From positions 558,001-622,000 of the forward strand of contig JAJNNY010000006.1 of NCBI GenBank assembly GCA_022453515.1: a stretch of DNA of 64,000 nucleotides, in the 5' to 3' direction. Below the pieces are notes generated by a model that had not been told where the DNA came from, did no database searches, and saw only the letters and a list, made by a program, of their open reading frames with translations. Below, in pieces: positions 48,654 to 59,509 of the stretch (positions within the stretch are counted from its first letter, which is position 1; each line of letters begins with the position of its first letter). This stretch comes from Astrocystis sublimbata (lineage: Eukaryota > Ascomycota > Sordariomycetes > Xylariales > Xylariaceae). Both the position numbers and the translations under genes were made by a program.

Positions 48654-49695
48654 CCCTAGGGCTATTAGAACAGAGAGCGAGAAAGGAGACGAGGAGAAGG
48701 AAAAGAGACACCAGTATCAGCAAATGAGGAAAATATCTTGTCGAGGAAACCAGGGCACGAAGCGGGAAGGGTTCAGATGACAAGATATTTATATAAGCCG
48801 TGGACAGTCATCGATAGGTATTGACATGTGCGGATCGTCCGACAGACCTCACATGGTTTGATTTTGCTCACATAGACCGTTACATAGACAGAGAGTATCA
48901 GACTGCGAGCTGCGTCGCCATCAACGCTATGAATATGCAGTTCTTCTCGCCAGTAGGACGAGAAGGCCACAAGGAAAGACTTTGCGATGATAGCAGATCA
49001 TGAAGGCAGCATTAGAGGCGGGGAGATAAGGCAATGTCGAAATGCGTATCGACGTCTCTGCGAACAGACTTCAAACGTCGGTAGTCGGGGACATTCGTAC
49101 CGGGAACCATCTTGGTCTCCGTCCGAGTTCCCGACATGCCCGGGTAGTGGCAATGTAGGGCTGGTAGTACTTGTGTGGTCAGTCATCGGGCACTTGACGT
49201 GCGACACCTCACGCATACACACTGCCAGTAGAGATCGACGACAGGTATGGGGGTAAGCTGAAGGGTTGGGTCTTTGTCCAGCGGATGCTCCAGACCTCAA
49301 CCTCTCCGACGGCCGTTGTTACTTTGTGATCGCCATTACGGCAACGCCCTATTTTGGAACCAATAGTAGCAACAACCGGAACTAACAACCAGTGGCAGGA
49401 AGAAACCCGAGGGTGCCGGGTCGACTGAGATATGGGAGCAGCAGTCCATGCGACAACATCTCGGAGAAGAGAACAGAACCCTTAGTCAACATTGGTGCAC
49501 AAACTTCACATCGAAGCTTTTGGTCCTTCTAGTAGGTCAATATAAATTTGGCCTTTATCAGACACGTGTATTCATCCTACCAGCAAGATATTCGACGGCC
49601 AGGGAGATCCCCAGTCGAGAGCAGCGCCTTACCTCTCACGGTTTTGACAATCCTGCCTCCTAATAGTTCTTGCTTCCGTGATTGATAGGCCGACC

Positions 49696-51568
49696 ATGGA
49701 AAATCCCCTGTCAAGCGACCCTTCGGGGTTCACTGTGCTCTCCACTGCAATAGCACTGACAGCAATACTCTTGCTTGCGCTCGGCACACGCAGACTACCA
49801 GGCTCACGGAGCAAGGCCCTTCCTCCAGGTAAGCACACGAGCCTCAGATACCGTATGATGATGAAAAAGAAATGAAGTCTAATGAGCGCCAATTAGGGCC
49901 ACCAACGCTGCCCTTCCTGGGAAACATGCACCAGATGCCCCGTAGCGGAATACATCTCAAGTATACAGACTGGGCCAAGACCTACGGTGCCATCTTTTCC
50001 CTCAAGGTAGGACAGATGACAATGGTGGTGCTCAATACCGCATCTAACGCGACACGGCTGCTGGACCAGCGCTCTTCGCTGTACAGCGACCGCCCGCCCA
50101 GCCACGCCGTCGGTGACTTGGTCTTCCACGGCCACCACCCCATGTTTATGAATGCCAACGAGCGCTGGAAACTCCGGCGCAAGCTATACTTTCAGATGTT
50201 TCAAGAGTCGCGTTGCAACAAAGAGCACATCCGTCTCGTAGATGCTGAATCCGCCCAGCTCGTGCGCGACATGATGCTCGCGCCCAGCGATTTGATGTTC
50301 CATCCCGGGAGGATGAGTAACTCAATCATTATGTCTTTGGGTTCGTCACGAGGTAACCTCGAGAGAGAAAAACACGTAGAGTGCTAACGTTGCTCGCAAA
50401 ATCAAAGTCTACGGCATTCGTACTCCTGAGTACTCTACGCCGCACTACCTCAAACTGCGCCAGATCCTGTCCGATCTCAGCTCTTTGGGTGAAGTAGGCG
50501 CCACGCCTCCAGTTGACTTGTACCCCATTCTGAAGTATCTTCCCGAGTGTCTTTGGGGTAACTGGAAGACTCGTGCCCGCCTCCTGCGAGACAAAGTGAC
50601 GGACCTGTACGAGCCATTGACCGGGCGCGTCGAGCACCGCCGTGCGATGGGCAAGGATGCCAAGAGCTTCATCGACGGTGCCCTAGATCAGATTGATACG
50701 ATCGGCCTAAGCCGTGAGGAGATCAACATTATGGGCGGAAATCTCCTTGAAGGTGGCACTGATACCATGGCCACGCTCATTCTCACTTGCGTCCAGGCCA
50801 TGGCCCTGCACCCAGAAATCCAGAAAAAAGCTCACGAGCAAATGGATCGGGTGGTTGATGAGTCCCGGCTACCTACCTGGGATGATTACGACCATCTTCC
50901 ATATATTGCCCAAATTGTCAAAGAAGTTCACCGATGGCGCTCACCTGGCCCGGGAGGATTTCCACATATTGTTAACGAAGGTATTTTCACCCGTCTCTTT
51001 TGCCATGCCGTGCATCATGATGCTTTAAAGCACACATAAGGAGATTTACCTTGGCAGGAGTGCTGGTCTGACAGTCTGATGAATAATAGACGACGAGATC
51101 GACGGGATGATGCTCCCCAAGGACTCGGTGGTAATAGTCAACATCTGGGGCATCCACGACGATGGGAACCGATTCACGCGTCCGGAGACCTTCGACCCGG
51201 ACCGGTACGAAGGGCAGACGCGGCTAGCGCCCGTCTACGCCAACGCCGGTAGCCACGAGACACGCGACCATTACGGCTACGGCGTGGGCCGACGCATCTG
51301 CCCGGGCATCCACCTTGCCGAGCGCGGGCTCTGGATGGCCATCTCGAGGATCATCTGGGCCTTCGATATCGCGCCGAAATTGGACGACGCCACCGGGACG
51401 CCGATTCCTATCGACGTCAACCCGGAGTCCGGGTACACGGACGGCTTCCTCAACCAGTGCCGGCCTTTTGTGGTCGATATCAAGGTCCGATCGGAAGCTC
51501 GCCAGGCGGCTATTTGGGACGCTGTTTCAAAAGCCGAGACCGAGATTTTTCGGGCTTATTCTTCCTGA
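49696..51568 (+). CDS. Cytochrome P450 monooxygenase, CYP64-like, four exons
   Basis: Exons 49696..49828, 49897..50340, 50408..50980 and 51090..51568 give 542 aa; the introns (68, 67, 109 bp) keep phase. A single N-terminal membrane anchor (LSTAIALTAILLLAL) is followed by the proline hinge LPPGPPTLPFLGN. Helix I has GGTDTMAT, the ExxR site is KEVHRWR, and the heme-ligand Cys454 lies in YGVGRRICPG, with Tyr where most P450s have the first Phe. The layout and sequence flavour resemble O-methylsterigmatocystin oxidoreductase-type P450s (CYP64 clan) of fungal secondary metabolism. It lies 5.2 kb from the core cluster across dead transposons, so cluster membership is plausible but not shown. Confidence 0.88.
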
Positions 51569-51885
51569 TGTGCATTACGAGCTGCTGACGGTAGTGGTCT
51601 CACTCAAATATTGTGGCGGAAAGGGCTTCCAAAGAACGCTATGTATGTCTACATCGTGCTAAGTTCAAAGTCATTGTCTGCTTGGGTGAAAAATGTTTCG
51701 AAGGCACTATGGACTGCAAGTCAACATACGGGGGAAAGGTGCGGCGGTGATGAGAGGGATCTACCTGTTGCAAGCAGCGTGTTCGGGCTAAACAGTAATA
51801 GTGTGCGTATCTTATTAACTGAGGTTGTAGCCATTCAGGCACCTGGTAACAGAATCGACGACTTTCCTATCGACTAAATCTGTAC
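51569..51885. other. Convergent 3' spacer
   Basis: Lies between the stop codons of the second P450 and of the Gly/Tyr/Asp-rich protein gene. Nothing recognised. Confidence 0.6.
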
Positions 51886-52913
51886 TTAATAGTCATCATC
51901 GTTGTATTCATGGCAGTAGTCGTCGCAATCATCATAGCCAATGTCGTCGTTATAGCGGTCATCATAATCGTAGGCGCCGCCGTTATCATCACCTCCACAC
52001 CCTTCACCTCCGCCGTACCCTTGATCGTCGGCATACCCTCCACCTCCGCCATACCCTTGATCATCGGCATAGGAAGAAGTTCCACCGATACCATTGTCTC
52101 TGTCTTCATCGGTAGAAGAAGTCGGGCCCTCTTTGACCTCGAAATAGCCCGAAGTCCCTTCAAACGGAGCAGACGGGTACTCGAGTCCTCCGGTGTAGCT
52201 ATCATCAGACTCGGTGACGCGATGGGGGCTGGCAGATGACCGGGAAGATGAGCAAGGGTAATGATCACGGTCGTCAGGCTCACCGTCATCAAGCTCGGGA
52301 GCGAAACGTTCCGGACCGGCAGAAGACGCAGCTGGCGAGTCGGGGCGATAGCCATGCTCTGGAGACTCGGCTCTACCGGAATAGCCGGCGTCTCGGGCTA
52401 TTCCGGAGTCTCGGTACCTCCAATATCCGTCGCCAGGGTCGTCGAATGTGCGTCCGTCGGGTGCTGTATAAGTAGCGCGTCCTCGGCCGTCATTGTAGTA
52501 CCTGCTGCCGTCGGGGTTGCTGTAGTAGTAATCGCCGTCCCTGTTCATTCGGGATTATCAGCACTACTTTACGCCGATGAAGAACCCCTCTTCGGGTTGT
52601 ATCATGGAACCGTTGAGAGTAGGTTCATATGCACGCACTTTTAAAATGCTGCTAGTGGACACGAGCAATTTCTAGCATGGGAGTGAAGTGCTACGTAGCC
52701 CGACGAGAACTGACTTACTTGTTGGAATAATGGTATGGGTTCTGGTTGGGAGCCTCAGGGCCGTAGTCGCGAGAGTCCCAGCGATTGCCCTACATCGAAC
52801 CTCGTCGTCAGCAATGAACCCCTCACAACGTTCGAATCATCAAAGGTGACGAGTTGGCAGACCTGGCTGTTGGTGCCGCGGCCCTTGTACGTGAAGTCTC
52901 TCGGGGTCGACAT
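51886..52913 (-). CDS. Low-complexity Tyr/Gly/Asp-rich conserved protein
   Basis: Three exons, complement(51886..52540, 52719..52789, 52863..52913), give 258 aa. The N-terminal core MSTPRDFTYKGRGTNSQ continues across the first intron with GNRWDSRDYG and PNQNPYHYSN, then two YYxNPDG/YYNDG-type blocks (DYYYSNPDGSRYYNDG, TYTAPDG). I recall this N-terminal core in small proteins of many filamentous fungi. The remaining 190 residues are disordered and diverged, with Ser-rich, then Gly-Tyr-Asp repeats such as ADDQGYGGG, ending in a very acidic Asp/Tyr tail. No signal peptide. The long tail appears to be an added extension. Reading only the last open frame (ATG at 52548) would miss the conserved start. 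Function unknown. Confidence 0.75.
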
Positions 52914-53434
52914 GGTGGTCAGATTTCCGTGGCCCGATCGGTGTCAAAACCCCGACGCAGTCTCTAGATGGATCTAGGGTCTTCTGGGAGAAAGGGTCTC
53001 GATCAAAAGTGGGATGTATTGGGAGAAGTTATTATTGTGTGGGCTAGGTGTGTGTCTGTAAAGACCCAAGTAATGAAGTAGAGACTGGCTACAATGCGCC
53101 TTCCTTCTGGAGTCGCTCCTTATGCTGTGTAGAGTGGTGTATTGCACGAATTAAAAGAACAACCTATGAGCTAAGGTACCAAGATAGTGGTGAGTGAATG
53201 CTGTATTGATCGAGTAACCAAGCAGCAAGCAGCATCAAACTCAACACCTAACTACCACCATCACCTGAGTTAACTTTATTATTAATGATTGTCGTCGACG
53301 TCATAATTCGTAATTTCGTGATTCGTAACCCATACTCCGAATTCCAGTGCTGTGTGCCCTCGACCCTCCCCCAAACCATTCATAGATGCCCCTAATTACT
53401 TCCAACCTTGCAAATACTTTCAAAGACCTAGGCC
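52914..53434. other. Intergenic region
   Basis: Promoter side of the Tyr/Gly-rich gene and terminator side of the His-rich secreted gene. Nothing recognised. Confidence 0.6.
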
Positions 53435-54466
53435 TTAGACGGTATACTTTATACCGTAGACCCTAGACCGTAGGCCTCTGGTGGGCATTGCCTGGGCGCC
53501 GGCAAATGGCTTGTTGCTGCTGCTGCTGACCCCGGGTACAATGCCCGAGAGATCGCGGCCCAGGCAGGCCGAGGTGAGGCACTTGAAGTAGACGCACTCA
53601 AAGTTTCCGGCCCCGCCGCAGATGTGTACGCACGCAGTGCATCCATTGCGGTCGCAGTGCTTGCTCTCGTCCTTGTCCTCGGCGTTGAGCGTGTCGTCCT
53701 CCACACGACAGGCATCGGCGACATCCTCTAGCCCGTCGACAACGGCGTCTGCGACGAAACGTTTCCCTTCATCTGCCTTTGCTGACGTCTTGAGGGTGGT
53801 GTGGGTGCCCGTAGGTTTTGCAAGTTTGGAATGAGTGTGGTGGAAGTGATCCGTAGTGTGGTGAGAGTGATCAGCAGTGTGGTGAGGGTGATCCGTAGTG
53901 TGGTGAGAGTGGCTCGAGTGATGAGAGTGATGAGGGTGATGAGGGCGGTGAGAGTTGTGAGTCTGAGTGCGAGTGTGGACGGGAGTTGTAGTTTTGGATG
54001 ACTCGGGCCGCTGAGAAGGAGGTGTACCATGGATCGCCGTGTGGGTTTTGCTTCCGGTGAGCTTGTGGCTTTGAGAATGCAAGGTTTTCGTTTTTCTTGG
54101 AATGGGGGGGAGGGAAATAAGTGGTTTCACTCCTGTGGGGAGGGGGAGGGGAATAACGAAGCCACTCCCGGTGTGCGCAACATCTTCTGGATGTACAGAG
54201 AGTGGTGGGGGTAGTCTTTTGTGACTATGTGACGTAGTCTTCGAGGTTCTCGAGATAGTAGAGTTGACGGTCTTTGATCGGTGGATTAGCGTATAGCAAG
54301 ACTATAACGAGAAAGTTTTCGGAACTACGTGCTGACGAGGAAACAGTGACAGACAGACAGAACATGATTTTCAGACACTTACAGGTTTGGTGGTGACGAC
54401 TGCAGGCGATGCGTTGGTCCCCATCAGCACAGCGGCTATGGCCAGGGCATAGATCGTGATCTTCAT
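53435..54466 (-). CDS. Predicted secreted His/Thr-rich protein with Cys-rich C-terminus
   Basis: Two exons, complement(53435..54238, 54383..54466), give 295 aa. Exon one encodes a clear signal peptide: MKITIY, a hydrophobic core ALAIAAVLM, then TNASPA as the likely cleavage site. After a Pro/Lys-rich segment comes a run of HH-T/A-DH repeats (HHTTDHPHHTADHSHHTTDH) encoded by imperfect tandem units. The final 100 residues hold eight or more cysteines (CDRNGCTACVHICGG, CVYFKCLTSAC), probably disulphide-bonded after secretion. No enzyme motif. The His tract could bind metal ions, and a cell-wall or effector role is possible; both are inference. The first exon-intron border is clean. The acceptor at 54239 is chosen because it keeps phase and a long open frame, and is less certain. 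Confidence 0.65.
53826..53945 (-). repeat. Imperfect tandem repeat encoding His-His-Thr-x-Asp units
   Basis: Repeating units of about 30 bases (plus-strand GTGGTGAGAGTGATC variants) encode the His-rich tract of the secreted protein. Unequal copies make length variation between strains likely. Confidence 0.7.
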
Positions 54467-55621
54467 CCTGGCGATACTGTTGTGAAACTGATATGTAGTT
54501 AATACTCGTTGGCCTCTTGGTCTGTTTGAGTGTCGAAAGGTATGAGAAGAATGGTTGGGATCGAGGCGAGTGGCGCGGGGTATTGCCCTTTTAAACTCTG
54601 CTGCCCGTTTGGAACATGTTGATGTGATAGGAAAAGTGCAGTCGTCATCCGTATAGCTGCTGCATTGTTCCCCTCAGATAGCATATCAAGGTTCGATTCT
54701 GCCTTCCATAGGAGGAATCGTGGACCACTTGGGCAGCCATTGTGACCACACGTGCGGTAATATCGAGAAGTCTAACCTCCCGTCAATATCGTATGCCGAC
54801 CCCGCCAAAACAGAGTGTAGATGGCCATTACGAATACAGGGTACGGTACGTATGCTTTTTCTGGGACCACACCTGCTCGTAAACGTTCGCAAATGGTTCA
54901 ATTACCTCTGATTTTGAGTTTGGGATAGTTTAATCAACGCCGTGTTCCAGAATGCTATGATGAATGAGAAAAACAACCAAGGCCGAGACGGTCCTCGATT
55001 ACCGGGGCATGGGATGGGTAGGTTACCGATCCGCGTGAAAGGTTGACTGACGTCGTGTGCCGGGCAGAGAGGACAAGCCATATATCACCCACGAATGTCA
55101 ATGTTGTTGGTATCTGCGATATTGAGTTTGCTATATTCATGTACTTGTGAAAATCTAAATTATGACTCGCCAAACAAGATGACCTGGACTAGTAGTTCTG
55201 CTCATTTATGAATCTGGTGCTTTCGGGGCTGATGTTTGGTTGAAGCTGTATCAAGCTAAGCCTCCCATCAAGCTAAGCATCTCACCAACGGCGATGAGTC
55301 AACCGGCTATCACATAGATCAGCTAACATAGAAAATCAGAACGAAACACCAAATAAAGAGCGCGCCATTAGAAGAAATATAGTCCCTTCATCCTTTCTTT
55401 TCTTGTGTACAAACCGAGCAGAGTTGTAATTTCCTCCCCTCCGACCAGCATAACAGCATCACATGAACGTGAGGTTTTAGCGCCAAGCCCATTGTCGTCC
55501 GCGCCAGCTTTAACCTACCTAACCTTACAATACAATACCTAGGTACTTACTACTTAGCTACCATTCACCATAAGGTGACTATTAAGCTCACAAGAGCCCC
55601 AACTGGCAGATCAGCATTGAA
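54467..55621. other. Intergenic region
   Basis: Divergent promoter space between the secreted-protein gene and the NADAR gene. CCTAGGTACTTAC occurs at about 55538. No gene recognised. Confidence 0.5.
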
Positions 55622-56380
55622 ATGCCATCCAACAGAAATCGCAGCAGCAAGAAACCCACCGTGGCATCCCTCCCAACATCTTCCTCCCCACCCCCACCTC
55701 CCGCTATGAACGAAGAACCCGAGCCCGTCTACTTCTGGCGCCCCTCCTCCCCGACGACCGGGTTTCTCAGCCAATGGTACGCGTCCGCGCCGTTCCGGGA
55801 CCGGGACCCGTCGTCGGACAAAGTCTACGCGACGGCCGAGCACTACATGATGCACCACAAAGCCCTGCTCTTCGGCGACGAGCAAATCGCGGCCGCCATC
55901 CTCGAGGTGTCGGGGACGTATCCCAAAGCCGTCAAGGATCTCGGGCGCAAGGTGCGCGGCTTCGATCAGGCGGTCTGGGAGAGGGAGCGGGAGAGGATTG
56001 TCAGGGATGGCAACTGGTGCAAGTTCAGTCTGCCGCTGGAGGAGGAAGGGGGTGGACATAGGCATGGTAAAAGCGAGGATAATGATAAGGAAGAGGGGAA
56101 GGGAGAAGCCGGGGGGGTGAGGGCCTGGAAACTTGGAGATGGCGACGACGCCGAGGTCGTACACGCCGCTAGTTTCAGGGATGTCTTGATCAAAGTTACG
56201 GGAGATCGCGAGCTTGCCGAAGCGAGTCCGTTTGATCGTGTATGGGGCATAGGTTTCGTGGCGAAGAATGCTGACACGCGCAGGCGCGACAAATGGGGGT
56301 TGAATCTTTTGGGCAAATGTCTGATGGAGGTGCGAGATGAGTGGACGGCTGAGAATACTAAGGAGGTGCAAGGGGAATGA
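55622..56380 (+). CDS. NADAR-domain protein (YbiA/riboflavin-intermediate N-glycosidase family)
   Basis: Intronless, 252 aa. After a Ser/Pro-rich 30-residue leader, the NADAR fold starts with VYFWRPSSPTTGFLSQWY, continues with the core TAEHYMMHHKALLFGD and VKDLGRKVRGFD, and ends with SPFDRVWGIGF and WGLNLLGKCLMEVRDE, all hallmark blocks of the family. Characterised bacterial and plant members cleave the N-glycosidic bond of early riboflavin-pathway intermediates, and some relatives act on ADP-ribose adducts. The fungal protein carries a charged, low-complexity insert (residues about 144-170, HRHGKSEDNDKEEG) in the middle of the domain. Which substrate it uses cannot be told from sequence. The domain looks complete. 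Confidence 0.88.
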   Translation: MPSNRNRSSKKPTVASLPTSSSPPPPPAMNEEPEPVYFWRPSSPTTGFLSQWYASAPFRDRDPSSDKVYATAEHYMMHHKALLFGDEQIAAAILEVSGTYPKAVKDLGRKVRGFDQAVWERERERIVRDGNWCKFSLPLEEEGGGHRHGKSEDNDKEEGKGEAGGVRAWKLGDGDDAEVVHAASFRDVLIKVTGDRELAEASPFDRVWGIGFVAKNADTRRRDKWGLNLLGKCLMEVRDEWTAENTKEVQGE

Positions 56381-56918
56381 CGTACTCCCACTGCTCTCGA
56401 TGGGCTGTGTCAGTTTACTATGCCGGTAGGAGAGAGACGGGCCGTCGTGCAAGTTGGATCAAGTCGTTATATAAAGGCTTTGTAACACGACCAGGCAAGA
56501 AAGGCTCCTACCAATTTTGATCATGTGCCGAGTTTTAATTCGGACACATTATTCAATTCATTTCCTTTTGAGAGCCACCGTAACAAACCCGCTGGCCTCA
56601 AAGATTATCTAGGTACTCGAAGAAGATGATGATCCGTGACTGTGATCGAACCACTGGGCGCCTCCTTTTTATCTAAGTATACAAATTCGATTGGGATATG
56701 ATGCAAAAGTCGTGTCGTCAACCGTAACGCCGCCATAGTCCGATGCACAAGAGTGGTGTTTTGAGATTGCAATTCCGTCCCAGTAGCGAACCTCGTTTCA
56801 ACTCCCATTCTTCCCGCTTTCTTGTTGATAGATACTGGTACAGGCATTAAAATAAACATCTATCGTATACTTGCGTCAGGAGAAGGCGTTGTTGTTTCGT
56901 GCCCTCAATCTTCGTTTC
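56381..56918. other. Convergent 3' spacer
   Basis: Lies between the NADAR gene and the end of TIM44. AT-rich, with no gene recognised. Confidence 0.6.
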
Positions 56919-58697
56919 TTATATGTAATCTCTGCCGCTCTTCTGCATTTCGATCAACCTCCAACCTCTGGTCTCAGGGTTGTTCACGTCTTCGGGAGTG
57001 CGGGTGATTCCGATGACGTAGGTGACGAGCTGGACCTTGTCTTCCATACCCGCTGCGAGCTCGCTCGTCTTCGCATTACGGTACACATGCACCTCCTGAG
57101 TGCGGCAGGTGATGATGAAGACAGGAATCTCGCCAGGCTCGAGCATGCGGGCCTTCAAGATGTCTACATGTCTGATGTCTAGAATCCGCCCGTCCGACTT
57201 CATGCCAGCTTGCAGATATTGTTTAGTCAGAGCTTCGTAGACAGAGAATTGAGCGGCCGAGAGCCATAGCTTGAGGGTCTCGGTATCGCCTTTCACGTAA
57301 GCATCGAGGACTTCGGGTAGGATGTAATCGCGCAGCTCTTGCTGGAACGGCTCGAGCTGGAAGTTAGGATCCATAGCTCTTACTTTCTTGATCACAATTG
57401 CGGTCTCGTTCTCGGCGAAAAACCTAGCGACACGATCCGTGATGCTCCGTGCAGTTGAGATCAGTGGATTCTCTGATTCTTGGTAAACGTCCTTCATGCC
57501 GTAGACACCCTGCACGAACGGATTCTTATCGCGGAACTCGCGCCACGCTTCTTTCCAAGCAGCGTCTTTGTGAACAGTAACGTTGGTCCCGGCGCTGGTA
57601 CATCGTTAGTAGAGGTCGCGAGGATGAGGGCGAAAAGAGGAGGGGCGCGGGGTGCGGGGCTGTTTGTTGGATTTTGGGGGGTTTTCTACGTACTTTGGAT
57701 CCTCGACCGCCTCTTCCACGTTGCCATGGATGGCGGCGGCCCTCTTCTGGCGCAGCTCGCGCGCTTTTCTCCTCTCTTCCTTCTCAACCCAACCACCGTA
57801 TCGCGAGCTGCTGCCATCGTCGATGACATCTTTCACACTCTTGTAGGCGTCGGTGTCGCGAATTGGCTTGGTGGCCTTGTCGAGGGCCTCGCCGGTGAAG
57901 TTGGCGCCCTTGCGGACACCTTTCATGACCGATGTGTCCCAGGTCCAGGCAGCACCTTTGCCGACGGCGCCGGCAGACGACTTCAAGACCTTGCCGGCTG
58001 TGGAGGACACAGCGCCGGTGGTGGATTCGTAGGCTTGCCTTGCGCGTCGGACAGACTCGCTCTCGGTGAACTGGTGGGCTGAGTCGGACAGCTGCTTCGT
58101 CGACTCGTTCCATTCCTTGGAGGCCTTGAACTCGCTCTGCATGGTTTCCATGAAAACCTGCCACGGGGTCTTGTCCCCATGGGGCGGCGGCGGCGGAAGA
58201 TCCTCCTTCTTGTCCTCTTTCTTGCCCTCCTGTGACTCCTCGCCAGCCTTGTCGCCGTCCTCAGCCTTCTTCTGCTCTTCAGATTCGGGGGTGGCTTCCG
58301 ATTCGACACCGGAAGCACTCTGCTCTGGTTTGGCCTCAGGTTTCGGCTCGGGCTTTGTTTCGGGCTTTGATTCAGGCTTCGGTGTCTTGCTCGGCTGTGT
58401 GGATTGTTGCTGGAGGTGTCGAGGTGAGGTGTGGATAGCGCGCGACTGTATCGCGGCTACGGTGTCTGGGAGGAAGGGGGATCGGAGGAGGGTGAGAGGA
58501 GCGGTGGCGGGAGCTGTGGGAATCCGCGCAGATGTGTAGAGGATGGAGTCGCTTCGCGCCGAGAACTGCGGTCTTTGCGTGCTGGATATTAACCTCCTGT
58601 ATGCCGGACAGCGACCGTAGGAGTGGACAGCCCGCGAAGATGCCCGCGAGACGGAAGCGGGAGTGGTGCTCCGGGCGGCATGGCGTAGAGAAGACAT
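56919..58697 (-). CDS. TIM44: Mitochondrial import inner membrane translocase subunit TIM44
   Basis: Two exons, complement(56919..57594, 57694..58697), with a 99-bp intron, give 559 aa from the ATG at 58697 (the longer frame needs TTG). The N-terminus is rich in Arg, Ser and Ala without acids, a mitochondrial targeting presequence. A Lys/Pro/Glu repeat linker follows (KPETKPEPKPEAKPEQ). Next comes the TIM44 helical region (DKTPWQVFMETMQSEFKASK, KLSDSAHQF), and after residue 335 the C-terminal Tim44 domain (TSELAAGMEDKVQLVTYVIG, ETRGWRLIEMQ). TIM44 anchors mitochondrial Hsp70 to the TIM23 channel on the matrix side and drives preprotein import. Divergent from the mitochondrial ribosomal protein gene. 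Confidence 0.95.
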
Positions 58698-59509
58698 ATT
58701 CGTGCCGGTGTGTGATTTCAAGCCTGGCGGCAGGAGGGGAAGGGCCGCTGCACGAATGGACGGCCTGGGCTGATGGGATTGTGAGAAGACTACCTAAAGA
58801 CTGCCCAGGTGCGAAGTAAAGATACTGGACACTGGAGAGGCAAAGTGGTCGTCGCGAGCGACCTGCTTTGGCTGGCTCGGGGTGGGATGAACCTTGGTAC
58901 ACTCTCCGTCGGGCGAGACCGGCAATCAGAAAAAAATGATCAGAACGACCCTGCACCTTTAGGTACCTCAGCCTGCACACCAGCCTGCACCTCAACCGCT
59001 AGAATGATTCAGACCAGATACCTAGGTACCTACCTACTTGGGTAAGTGGATGACAGCTGGAAACCCCGCCATAGACGATCCTGCTGGAGTCCTGGAGGTC
59101 CATTGTAGGTTTCTACCTACCCAGGTACCTAAGATCACCACCAATGCGGGGCCCCGATATGTGCATGCCAGATGCTCTTATCAGCCTTAGATGACTATCG
59201 CAAGCCTTGGCTAAAATTCCATTCCGCGAAACGGGCTGTACCTAATTTGGAACTCCCATTCGATACCTAATTGAGCGGCATCTCGGAGCTGTGAATACGA
59301 TAGCAAACTGATTGAACAGGCATCCTGGACTCGTACGCCGCCACGACTGAATTGGACCATTACGCGGCTGTGTCACGACCTTCTCGAATAACTCCTCGAT
59401 TCCCGGACATTCAGTCGACGACCAGCTGCCCGAACACGAGCCGGAGCCGACCCAGCCCCTCCGCGCATACCGACGCACGCAGACGCACGCAGACGTCGAT
59501 GCCTCAAAG
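58698..59509. promoter_or_regulatory. Shared promoter region of two mitochondrial genes
   Basis: 812 bases separate the TIM44 and uS11m start codons, which face away from each other. The spacer has several ACCTAGGTACCTACC motifs (59020-59040 and 59110-59131) and no gene. Confidence 0.5.

Larger units (their letters stand above)
47202..49695. other. Transposon-rich non-genic stretch before the second P450
   Basis: Holds the MITE-like element and the possible LTR. From about 48.7 to 49.7 kb there is sequence without recognised genes that includes the promoter of the P450 starting at 49696. Frames at 48987-49300 on both strands overlap and lack motifs. Confidence 0.5.
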
